In this document: positions 1 through 10,334 of the stretch, piece after piece
Position numbering within the stretch: the first letter of the stretch is position 1
Layout of the letters: every line of letters starts with the position of its first letter
Source: Anaerolineales bacterium
Lineage (GTDB): Bacteria; Chloroflexota; Anaerolineae; Anaerolineales; Villigracilaceae
NCBI GenBank assembly: GCA_014860745.1
Contig: JACZJC010000044.1
Location: forward strand, 1 to 44,440
Direction: 5' to 3'
Length of the DNA: 44,440 nucleotides
The notes under the pieces: model-generated
Told to the model about the DNA's origin: nothing
Databases searched by the model: none
Seen by the model: the letters and a program-made list of their open reading frames with translations, nothing else
Translations under genes and position numbers: made by a program

Positions 1-393
<393 letters not shown>

Positions 394-448
394 TCCGTGA
401 TGCGGAGAACTTGGTACTTTTCAAACATACATCAATCTGCTATTTAGT

Positions 449-468
449 GACAATTTTGTGAAATTGTC
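449..468 (+). other. Perfect hairpin in the 23S-5S spacer
   Basis: GACAATTT (449-456) and AAATTGTC (461-468) form an 8-bp perfect stem with a TGTG loop, ending at the first bases of the 5S rRNA. There is no T-run, so a terminator is unlikely. A processing stem for maturation of the 5S 5' end is an inference from position. Confidence 0.5.
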
Positions 469-587
469 CCTTGGTGATTTGAGCGACGTGGGTACACCCG
501 GTCCCATACCGAACCCGGTAGTTAAGCACGTCAGCGCCGATGGTACTTGGAGGGCGACCTCCTGGGAGAGTAGGTCATTGCCAAGGG
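468..587 (+). rRNA. rrf: 5S ribosomal RNA
   Basis: The segment is about 120 nt, the normal 5S size. Its ends pair (CCCTTGG at 468-474 with CCAAGGG at 581-587). The conserved loop segments CCCATACCGAACCCGG and GTTAAGCACG are present, as is the 3' domain ending in GGGAGAGTAGGTC. It follows the 23S gene directly. A T-rich run (588-600) immediately after the terminal stem may help end transcription of the rRNA operon. Confidence 0.95.
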
Positions 588-620
588 GCTTTTCTTTTTT
601 AACATCTCACGCTCAGAATC

Positions 621-649
621 TTTTCATCTGTACGTGAATCGTGTATAAT
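621..649 (+). promoter_or_regulatory. Probable sigma-70-type promoter of rpsU-infA
   Basis: TTTTCA (621-626) is followed by a 17-bp spacer and a perfect TATAAT (644-649). The expected start near 656 would leave a leader of about 165 nt before rpsU, long for a ribosomal protein gene and containing the hairpin annotated at 761-796. Confidence 0.6.
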
Positions 650-760
650 TGCAACAACAGATTTGGCTGTGGAGTTTTCCACGGGTAAACGTCAAGGAGA
701 GATGAAGCGTAGTTTTTGATCGCATGGTCATAGAGTTCGTTTCAGTTTTTGATGAATGCC

Positions 761-796
761 ATCGGCTGGGTCTGTGTGACGGCCGATTTTTTATTT
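761..796 (+). terminator. Terminator-like hairpin in the rpsU leader (possible attenuator)
   Basis: ATCGGCT (761-767) pairs with GGCCGAT (781-787), with an inner GTC/GAC stem, and is followed directly by a run of T (787-793). It lies between the predicted promoter and the rpsU ribosome-binding site, with no intervening gene. That arrangement fits an attenuator or the end of a short leader RNA. Which regulator would act is not visible. Confidence 0.5.
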
Positions 797-820
797 CCAA
801 ACGGAAAGGAGGTGAATACA

Positions 821-1018
821 GTGGCAGTTGTAAATTTACGAAATGGTGAGTCGCAGGACTCCCTGCTCAAGCGCTTTCGCAAGAAGGTCGTTAAGAGCGG
901 TGTGTTAAGCACTGTTCGCCGCAAACGCTGGTTCGTCTCGAAGAGCGAAACCCGCCGTATGGAAAAGAAGAAGGCAATCCGCCGCATCAAACGGCGCTCC
1001 TTCAAGGATACTGAATAG
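821..1018 (+). CDS. rpsU: 30S ribosomal protein bS21
   Basis: This encodes a 65-residue basic protein starting (GTG) [10 protein letters not shown], with the bS21 pattern of an N-terminal RNGES segment, [10 protein letters not shown] and a long Arg/Lys-rich C-terminal helix. bS21 binds the 30S subunit near the 3' end of 16S rRNA and supports initiation. The GTG at 821 was chosen because a near-perfect Shine-Dalgarno AAAGGAGGTGA (805-815) sits just upstream, and because the in-frame extension upstream (from 749) does not resemble bS21 and runs through the leader hairpin. infA follows 14 bp later, so the two are probably co-transcribed and both serve translation initiation. Confidence 0.95.
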   Translation: MAVVNLRNGESQDSLLKRFRKKVVKSGVLSTVRRKRWFVSKSETRRMEKKKAIRRIKRRSFKDTE

Positions 1019-1032
1019 TACAAGAGGCGTGT

Positions 1033-1284
1033 ATGACAAAAGAAGAAGGCAAAATCAAAGTGGATGGCCTGGTGATCGAAGCATTGCCGGGCACCCAGTT
1101 CCGTGTCAAGTTGGATAACGGCCACGAGGTCTTGGCGTACCTCTCTGGCAAAATGCGCAAGCACTACATTCGCATTCTGCTTGGCGACCGTGTTGCACTT
1201 GAAATGTCTCCTTATGATATGGCGCGTGGACGCATCACCTTCCGTCAACGCAAGCAAGCCGCCGCCGCTCCCGTTCAGGAATAA
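1033..1284 (+). CDS. infA: Translation initiation factor IF-1
   Basis: The product is an 83-residue OB-fold protein. It carries the IF-1 signatures [37 protein letters not shown] and [13 protein letters not shown], covering essentially the whole family length (about 72 residues) plus a short Ala/Pro-rich tail. IF-1 binds the ribosomal A site during initiation and works with IF-2 and IF-3. It lies 14 bp after rpsU, and the pair ends at the strong hairpin at 1312-1342. The Shine-Dalgarno is weak (AGAGG, about 1023-1027), consistent with dependence on translation of rpsU. Confidence 0.96.
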   Translation: MTKEEGKIKVDGLVIEALPGTQFRVKLDNGHEVLAYLSGKMRKHYIRILLGDRVALEMSPYDMARGRITFRQRKQAAAAPVQE

Positions 1285-1311
1285 TCATCCAGGTATCGAT
1301 TTCTTGTAAAC

Positions 1312-1342
1312 AAAAAGGCTTCCATTATTGGAAGCCTTTTTT
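1312..1342. terminator. Bidirectional rho-independent terminator
   Basis: AAAAAGGCTTCC and GGAAGCCTTTTTT form a perfect stem around an ATTATT loop, with a T-run on each strand. It sits between the convergent infA (plus) and DHOD-like gene (minus) and can end both operons. Confidence 0.92.
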
Positions 1343-1357
1343 GATTCGGTTCATGGG

Positions 1358-2355
1358 TTAAGGCAGATCGCGCCACGACCCCAGCACCTTCATGTAATTT
1401 GCCCGTTCAAAGGCGGCCGGTTCGCGGACATTCTTCTGGCTCATGCTTCCCTGCATCTGCTGGATGGATTCGTATTCCCGCTCCTTCATCCACGCTTCCA
1501 AATCGCTCAAGATCAGACCGACTGCCTGCTCGCCATGATGGAGCAGATTCGAGGCTGTCATCGTCACCTTGGCCCCGGCCATCATGGACTTGATAACATC
1601 CTTTGCGGAGTGCACACCGCTCGTGAGTGCGAAATCCGCATTGACTTTGCCGTACAGGATCGAGATCCAGCGCAACGGCAGACGCAAATCTGCCGAAGTG
1701 CTCAGGTCAAGGTTGTGAACGATGTCGAGTTCATCCAGGTCGAAGTCAGGCTGATAGAAGCGGTTGAAGAGGACGAGTCCGTCCGCCCCTGCCTCCACGA
1801 TGCGCCTGACGAAATTGGGCAGAGAAGTGACATAGGGACTGAGCTTCACCGCCAAGGGAATCTTAATTGCGGATTTCACTTCGGATACCAATTCCACCTG
1901 TGCGTTTTCTATTTCACCGCTTGTGAGGTCCGGGTCGGTGACGAGATAGTACAAATTCAGTTCCAATGCATCCGCGCCTGCATCCTGAATCCGTTTGGCG
2001 TAACCCGTCCAACCGCCTTTGGAGACTCCGTTCAAACTGCCGATCACAGGAATGTTCAGCGCCTTCTTAAGTCCAGCCACCTGGTTGAGATATTTCTCCG
2101 GGCTGACCCCGTACATTCCGCCGTCTGGTAGATAGGTGAGGGCTTCGGCAAATGATTCAGAACCGCGCGACAGGTAATGGTCAAGCTCGAGCGATTCGTG
2201 GATGATCTGCTCCTCGAAGAGGGAATACATCACGATGGCTGAAATCCCCGCCTCCTCCAGCTTCCGCGCTCTCTCGATCTTTTTCGAGAGCGGAGATGCC
2301 GAGGCGACGAGCGGATTCTTTAATTTCAGGCCAAGATAGGTCGTGGAAAGATCCG

Positions 2356-2359
<4 letters not shown>
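1358..2359 (-). CDS. Dihydroorotate dehydrogenase-like flavoprotein paired with PFOR
   Basis: The 333-residue protein has a TIM-barrel layout typical of DHOD-family flavoproteins: [14 protein letters not shown] near the N terminus, VIGSLNG (105-111), AVKLSPY (170-176) and GLVLFNR (194-200). It best matches the DHOD-like family often found next to pyruvate:ferredoxin oxidoreductase genes (PRK07565-type, recalled). In true DHODs the strand near residues 131-140 carries an N-x-S/C-x-P-N motif with the catalytic base; here it reads LELNLYYL. Pyrimidine synthesis is therefore unlikely, and an electron-transfer role with PFOR is inferred. Its ATG overlaps the nifJ stop by 4 bp (2356-2359), implying translational coupling. 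Confidence 0.85.
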
Positions 2360-5931
<3,572 letters not shown>

Positions 5932-5973
5932 TCAAACTCCTTTGAGAAAGGCACGAATGCCTGTATTAATAAC

Positions 5974-5991
5974 GTGTGATAACGATTACAA
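5974..5991 (-). promoter_or_regulatory. Rex- or CRP/FNR-like operator upstream of nifJ
   Basis: On the minus strand the 18-mer reads TTGTAATCGTTATCACAC. It resembles the Rex box TTGTGA-N6-TCACAA (10 of 12 fixed positions) and equally the CRP core TGTGA-N6-TCACA (9 of 10). Its position, 43-60 bp before the nifJ start codon, suits a transcription factor site. Rex (NADH/NAD sensing) would suit a fermentative enzyme; CRP would suit the cyclase encoded nearby. The sequence alone does not decide between them. Confidence 0.5.
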
Positions 5992-6117
5992 GTGTATCCC
6001 CCGGCGACGAATTACGTTAGTTATATATGACTTAAATCCCCCTGCGGGTTGTCACATATTGGACAGGATTTGTGGGAATAAAATCGGCGGCTCACCCCCG
6101 ACTTATGCTCTTGTCGT

Positions 6118-6486
6118 TCAGACCTGGGGAATTTCATCCAACGAGTGAAAGATTCGCCCACCATTTTGCTTCGCAGTGTTAACCATCATATCCGCACCAG
6201 CGGATGCGCCTCCCACTCGCAGGACCGCATCGCATTTATCCAGCAGTTTGACCGCAATCGGATGAAATATTTCGTTAAACGGTTCGTCGCCAGTTTGTTT
6301 TGAGCCGGCCAGCGAAAGGAGCGGGAGCGCGAACCACTCGCCCAACACAGGGATATGTCCCTTGCGGAAGATGGGCAGGGCAAATGATTCCATGAAACGA
6401 ACATTGGCCTTGATTTTTTCAGGATCATCGTTTGTTCCAGAGCGGTACGGACCTGCGATGAGGATCATGAAAGGTTTGTTTGCCAT
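6118..6486 (-). CDS. DUF4406 / nucleoside 2-deoxyribosyltransferase-like protein
   Basis: This 122-residue protein begins with a Rossmann-like strand and phosphate-loop region (MILIAGPYRSG). Toward the C terminus it has VGGASAGADMMVNTAKQNG, the pattern of the nucleoside 2-deoxyribosyltransferase/DUF4406 superfamily, where a Ser-x-Gly segment precedes the catalytic acid. Here the acidic position appears to be Asp in SAGAD. Substrate and activity cannot be assigned. It is the last gene of a tight three-gene set: its ATG shares one base (6486) with the stop codon of the transporter gene. Confidence 0.65.
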   Translation of the reverse strand: MANKPFMILIAGPYRSGTNDDPEKIKANVRFMESFALPIFRKGHIPVLGEWFALPLLSLAGSKQTGDEPFNEIFHPIAVKLLDKCDAVLRVGGASAGADMMVNTAKQNGGRIFHSLDEIPQV

Positions 6487-7433
6487 TATTCTTCCTTTCG
6501 GGGTTTCCTAAAAATGTTTTTTTGGGCGGGCAAATAACGCCACAATTGCACGATCAGAGTCCCTATTGCAAAAAAACAAAGGCCGATGGCTTGTTTTAAT
6601 CCAAGCGGTTCATCGAGGAAGATCCATGCGAGAATTGCGATTTGTGGAAGCATTGCCCCATTGACGATGCTGGATTCCACTGCGGTGAGAATTTGCAGGG
6701 ATTTATTCCAGAGGGTGAATGCAAGGGCGGTGTTGACAAGCGCGAGCCAGCCAATGATCGCCCATTGCGAAGATTCCAGTGTGCCGGCACCTTGCGTAAA
6801 AACGCCGATGGCAAGCATTAAGATTCCACCCATGCCCATGCTGACCGTGGTTATGATCAGGGGATTTAATCGGCTTTGCGAATTGATATATCTTCCGAAT
6901 ACGGAGGAACCTGAATTTGCAAGCAGGGCGATGCATCCTGCAAGCAAGCCGGGGATTTGCCCAGCCTCGACGGAAAGGGGCAGGAAATAAATAAACGCCC
7001 CTGTGATGGAAAGAAAAATCCCACCCCATTGCGCAATTGAGGTGGATTCATGTTTGCTCGAAATGCCGTACAGCGCAATCAGGATGGGGGAGAAGTTCAA
7101 AAGCAAGTTAAGGGTGGCAGCGGGTAAATGGGCAAGGCTGACAAATATCGCCCCTTGTGTCAGTGTATAAAACATAACCCCAAGAATGACCAGCTCGACC
7201 CAATTTCTCGCGGAAAACCTGCGGATGGCATGGATGTGCTTCCGATTTATTAATACCAGTGGAAGAAGGCATAAAAATGCAAGGGTGTACCTTAATCCGG
7301 CAAAGGTAATCGGGGGCAGATCCGCTTTGATGCCGATCTTAATCAACACCCATGAGGTAGACCACAAGAAGGTTACAAATAAGGCTTGTAAAACTGAATT
7401 TAAATGGCGTTTGTTTGATTCTGCCACCCGCAT
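6486..7433 (-). CDS. EamA/DMT-family transporter
   Basis: The 315-residue integral membrane protein shows about ten hydrophobic segments arranged as two five-helix EamA repeats. The first starts with ALFVTFLWSTSWVLIKIG and the second spans WAIIGWLALVNTALAFTLWNKSL to FLDEPLGLKQAIGLCFFAIG. The W-x-x-(S/N)-x-x-x-x-K pattern near the N terminus and the FLDEPL segment in the second repeat are hallmarks of drug/metabolite transporters. The substrate is unknown. Stop and start codons are fused with the Nudix gene upstream and the DUF4406-like gene downstream (TAATG junctions), so the three are almost certainly co-translated. Confidence 0.88.
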   Translation of the reverse strand: MRVAESNKRHLNSVLQALFVTFLWSTSWVLIKIGIKADLPPITFAGLRYTLAFLCLLPLVLINRKHIHAIRRFSARNWVELVILGVMFYTLTQGAIFVSLAHLPAATLNLLLNFSPILIALYGISSKHESTSIAQWGGIFLSITGAFIYFLPLSVEAGQIPGLLAGCIALLANSGSSVFGRYINSQSRLNPLIITTVSMGMGGILMLAIGVFTQGAGTLESSQWAIIGWLALVNTALAFTLWNKSLQILTAVESSIVNGAMLPQIAILAWIFLDEPLGLKQAIGLCFFAIGTLIVQLWRYLPAQKNIFRKPRKEE

Positions 7434-7984
7434 TAGAGTCCGTTGTTGATTTGATATTCTTCCAGATATAGCCTTGCCAGAAATAACGCCGCCAGGGATT
7501 TGGCGTCCGGCATCTCGCCTCTTTCCGCCTTTTGAATTGCTTCACGGATTGGAATCTTCTCCACTGATAAAAACTCATCGTCATCGGCTTCGAGCGGATT
7601 GTGTTTCAAGTCGGTGGCCAGGAAGACACCCATGTATTCGGTGGAGTAACCAGGCGCAAGGTAGAAAGAGCCGAGGTGCTGTAACTTCCCAGCCTCCATC
7701 CCAGTCTCTTCACGGATCTCGCGTGCGGCACACACTTCAAACGGCTCATCGCTATCGCGGGTGCCGGCAGGCAGTTCAAGCATGTCCATACCGGCGGCGT
7801 GGCGGTATTGGCGCACAAAAAGTAAATTCCCGTTTTGGTCCACCGGGAGAATGACAACCGACCCGCCATGTTCCACGATGTCGTATTTCGTCTCGCGGCC
7901 GTCGGGCGTTTTGAGATAATCGCGGCGGATCTTGAAAGCGCGTCCCTGCAAAAGGGTTTCGGATCGAAGCAATTCAAATGGCAT
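7433..7984 (-). CDS. Nudix hydrolase, probably ADP-ribose pyrophosphatase
   Basis: The 183-residue protein contains a perfect Nudix box at residues 74-96: G, five residues, E, seven residues, then REIREETGM. The flanking features match the ADP-ribose pyrophosphatase group: HGGSVVILPVD before the box, RQYRHAAG with LELPAG, and an extended segment LGSFYLAPGYSTE after it. Such enzymes cleave ADP-ribose to AMP and ribose 5-phosphate. It is first in a tightly overlapping set with the transporter and DUF4406-like protein, which hints at nucleotide or nucleoside salvage, though that link is inference. No clear own promoter is seen in the 61-bp gap to the LysM gene. Confidence 0.9.
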   Translation of the reverse strand: MPFELLRSETLLQGRAFKIRRDYLKTPDGRETKYDIVEHGGSVVILPVDQNGNLLFVRQYRHAAGMDMLELPAGTRDSDEPFEVCAAREIREETGMEAGKLQHLGSFYLAPGYSTEYMGVFLATDLKHNPLEADDDEFLSVEKIPIREAIQKAERGEMPDAKSLAALFLARLYLEEYQINNGL

Positions 7985-8007
7985 GGCGGTTTTCCTGTGA
8001 AAAAGAA

Positions 8008-8034
8008 AAAGCCCAGGTTGATTGCCTGGGCTTT
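8008..8034 (-). terminator. Rho-independent terminator of the LysM lipoprotein gene
   Basis: AGCCCAGG (8010-8017) pairs with CCTGGGCT (8025-8032) around a 7-nt loop. On the minus strand the stem is followed by a T-rich run (complement of 8000-8009). It lies 12 bp beyond the LysM stop codon. It also lies directly before the Nudix gene, so it may separate the two transcripts or allow partial readthrough. Confidence 0.82.
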
Positions 8035-8045
8035 GGGTTTGAAGT

Positions 8046-8771
8046 TTACGGTATCTTTATCTGTTGCCCAACGGTCAATTTTGCTGAGACTGAGATGCCG
8101 TTCGCGGAAGCAATCGCATCGGGGGAGACATCCCCAAATTTACAGGATATGCCGTAGATTGAGTCACCCGCAGTGACAGTGTATGTGGTCGGGTGTGCCA
8201 TCAAATTGCGGGGTCCGGGGAAGGAGCCGCTCTGAGGGATGATTAACTTCAGGCCCACATAATAAATATCCGGGCTGGTGAGTCCGCTTGCGCGGAGCAG
8301 GGCATCCGGGTCCACGTCGAAGCGACGGGCAATGCAATAAGGCCATTCGCCGGGTTGCAAAATCCATTCATTTGGCCGTGACCCAGCCGGAACGGCCGTC
8401 CCTGCGGGCGAAACATTTGCATTTGCATTGGTGGGAGTGCTGATGACAACCTGCGTCGAGGTGGGCGTGCTGATTACATCCGATTGCGGGGTGATAACCG
8501 TCCCGGTTGTGACGGCCTGCGGTGTGCCGGGTGTACCAGGCGTGCCGCCACCGGCTACAGTGGTTTGCGCCGCAGCCGTTTGCTTCGCAAATTCCTCGAT
8601 CATTGCCATTGGGTTTTCAACGGAGGGAAATGGTGAAACGAACAATCCATCCGGGATCAAGGTCGGCGTAGCCACAGGCGGGGAAGACAAGGACTGCGTG
8701 CATGCGGATACGAGCATGATGGGTAGAATGAAAATGAAGGCCACCAGCAATCCGCGTTGTTTTTTACTCAT
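8046..8771 (-). CDS. Lipoprotein with two LysM domains
   Basis: The 241-residue protein has an N-terminal lipoprotein signal: a KKQR basic start, a hydrophobic core and the lipobox LVSAC with Cys24 as the likely lipidated residue. A Thr/Pro/Gly-rich linker (about 30-130) follows. The C-terminal half has two LysM repeats, one around EWILQPGEWPYCIARRFDVDPDAL and one around TYTVTAGDSIYGISCKFGDVSPDAI, each ending in an L-x-x-G-x-x-(L/I)-x-I-P segment. LysM domains bind N-acetylglucosamine polymers such as peptidoglycan. It is probably anchored on the outer face of the membrane. The start has a good Shine-Dalgarno (GAGGAGA). Confidence 0.88.
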   Translation of the reverse strand: MSKKQRGLLVAFIFILPIMLVSACTQSLSSPPVATPTLIPDGLFVSPFPSVENPMAMIEEFAKQTAAAQTTVAGGGTPGTPGTPQAVTTGTVITPQSDVISTPTSTQVVISTPTNANANVSPAGTAVPAGSRPNEWILQPGEWPYCIARRFDVDPDALLRASGLTSPDIYYVGLKLIIPQSGSFPGPRNLMAHPTTYTVTAGDSIYGISCKFGDVSPDAIASANGISVSAKLTVGQQIKIP

Positions 8772-8866
8772 AGATTCTCCTCAATCAACATAATCAACAA
8801 GCGATGGTAGCACATCACCTTTAAAGCGTCAAGCCGATGACCCCAAAAAAACATTGCGATGATATT

Positions 8867-9892
8867 TCAAAGCACAGCAAAGATCTTGATGGCTTGATTC
8901 TTCCCCTTGAAATTGACAACCCCCAGATCCTTCACTTTGATGTCGTCGGATAATCCCTCGCGGGTGTAGTTGTCGATGAGGAGGGGATGCAAAGCCTCCT
9001 TGGTATATACCTCGATTCGGGATGCAAGGTTGACCGTGTCGCCGACGCATGTGTATGTGGCGCGATGTTGAGTGCCTGTGAAGCCGGCGACCACCTGACC
9101 CGATGCTATTCCGATCCCGATCTTAATCTGCGGTTTATCCTGGGCGGCCCGGTTCTGGTTGAGGCCGTCGAGCAGTTCGAGCATTTCGAGCGCGGCATTC
9201 ACAGCGCGCCTGCAATGATCCTCATAATGGACCGGTGCGCCGAAGATGGCCATCAGCCCATCTCCGATCATCTGGTTGACCGAGCCGCCGTTGCCGGTGA
9301 TGGCATCGAACATGAGCGCATAATAATCGTTCAACATATCGATGATCTCGGCGGGTGACCGCGACTCGGTGATCGTTGTGAATGAACGGATATCCGCGAA
9401 CATGACGGAGGCGTTCACGAATTTGCCGCCAAGCGAGAAGCCGGTTTTCAACAATTCGTCGGCCACTTCTTTTGTGGCGAAGGTGCGGATGAATTTGCGC
9501 TGTTCATCACGCAGACGTTTCTTCTCCAGGCTGGCATTCACACGCGCCCGTAATAAAATTGGGTTGACAGGTTTGTTGAGATAATCTTCTGCGCCAAGTT
9601 CCACGCATTTGACGACGCTATCAATCTCATCCAATGAAGAGGTCATAATAATGGGGATGTTTCGCAATTCGTTATCTTGTAAACACGCTTCCAGGACCTG
9701 GTAGCCGTTCAACTCGGGCATTTCAATATCCAGCAACACAAGGTCGTAAGCGCCGCGCTTCAACATCTCTAAGGCCTGCCGGCCGTTTTCGGCAGTCTCA
9801 ACACTGTGACCATCGTGTTCGACGCCGCGCGATAACAGGATGCGATTAACCTTGTTATCGTCAACAATCAATAGCCGGCCCGTGGTTTTCAT
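8867..9892 (-). CDS. Response regulator with class III nucleotide cyclase output
   Basis: Of 341 residues, 1-125 form a receiver domain (LIVDDN, phospho-acceptor Asp55 in LVLLDIEMP, KPVN Lys). Residues about 158-341 form a class III cyclase domain. Metal-binding Asp167 (FADIRSFT) and Asp211 (IGDGLMAIFG) and the transition-state residues Asn288 and Arg292 (GDTVNLASR) are present. The two base-selecting positions are unusual: Thr281 replaces the usual Asp, as in class IIIb cyclases, and Gln207 stands where Lys is expected. Activity is likely, but ATP versus GTP preference is uncertain. Its ATG overlaps the HPt stop by 4 bp, so the HPt protein is the obvious phosphodonor. Confidence 0.92.
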   Translation of the reverse strand: MKTTGRLLIVDDNKVNRILLSRGVEHDGHSVETAENGRQALEMLKRGAYDLVLLDIEMPELNGYQVLEACLQDNELRNIPIIMTSSLDEIDSVVKCVELGAEDYLNKPVNPILLRARVNASLEKKRLRDEQRKFIRTFATKEVADELLKTGFSLGGKFVNASVMFADIRSFTTITESRSPAEIIDMLNDYYALMFDAITGNGGSVNQMIGDGLMAIFGAPVHYEDHCRRAVNAALEMLELLDGLNQNRAAQDKPQIKIGIGIASGQVVAGFTGTQHRATYTCVGDTVNLASRIEVYTKEALHPLLIDNYTREGLSDDIKVKDLGVVNFKGKNQAIKIFAVL

Positions 9893-10224
9893 GCGCGCAT
9901 CCCTTTTAGTTCTTCCGCCACCTTTTGATAGGCATCCTTTAACAGTTCCAGGCGGTTGCCGATATTCAGGTTATTTTCCCTGCCCATTTGCTCCAACTCT
10001 TTGGCAAGCGCGCCGAGTTCGGTGGCTCCAAATGTGTTTGCATTGGATTTTAACGAATGCGCATTCCGCCGGAAGGATTCTACATCTTGATTATCCAGTG
10101 CCAATTGCATGTTGGTGAACATGGCGGGAGCGTCGTCCAGAAAGGCATCGATAATTTCGTTGATAAAGTCTTCACCAGACATCTGTTTGAGTTCTTCAAA
10201 AGTCGTTTTGTCTATTACGGACAT
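9889..10224 (-). CDS. Histidine phosphotransfer (HPt) protein
   Basis: The product is a 111-residue, largely helical single-domain HPt protein with the phosphorylatable histidine at position 56 in NAHSLKSNANTFGA, a canonical HPt motif. It would shuttle phosphoryl groups between receiver domains. The gene sits between the giant hybrid kinase (upstream, separated by an 85-bp repeat element) and the receiver-cyclase gene (overlapping by 4 bp), so the three probably form one phosphorelay. The start has a good Shine-Dalgarno (CAGGAGA). Confidence 0.93.
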   Translation of the reverse strand: MSVIDKTTFEELKQMSGEDFINEIIDAFLDDAPAMFTNMQLALDNQDVESFRRNAHSLKSNANTFGATELGALAKELEQMGRENNLNIGNRLELLKDAYQKVAEELKGMRA

Positions 10225-10241
10225 GTGGTCTCCTGGGATTA

Positions 10242-10326
10242 TGTCATTGCGAGGGCGAAAACCCGAAGCACTCTCCTCTACAGAGAGGGATCGCTTCGTC
10301 GGGCTAAAGCCCTCCTCGCAATGACA
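10242..10326. repeat. Palindromic dispersed repeat, 85 bp (copy 1)
   Basis: The termini are perfect 12-bp inverted repeats, TGTCATTGCGAG and CTCGCAATGACA, and the interior contains GCTTCGTCGGG. A related element with TGTCGTTGCGAG/CTCGCAACGACA ends lies at 33902-34003. No coding content. It fills the gap between the hybrid kinase and HPt genes and could fold into a long hairpin in their shared transcript. It looks like a REP/MITE-type non-autonomous element. Confidence 0.88.
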
Positions 10327-10334
10327 TCAACATA

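Noticed and set aside
749-820. N-terminal extension of rpsU from an upstream ATG
   Set aside because: It passes through the terminator-like hairpin and Shine-Dalgarno, and bS21 does not have such an extension.
742-1257. 171-codon minus-strand frame across rpsU and infA
   Set aside because: Overlaps two highly conserved genes and the leader hairpin; no motif.
1328-2131. 267-codon open frame on the plus strand opposite the DHOD-like gene
   Set aside because: It is antisense to a gene with clear family motifs, starts within the terminator hairpin region and shows no recognisable domain.
5992-6117. Small gene or tRNA in the gap upstream of nifJ
   Set aside because: No frame with a ribosome-binding site and no cloverleaf are visible; the segment is AT-rich and looks regulatory.
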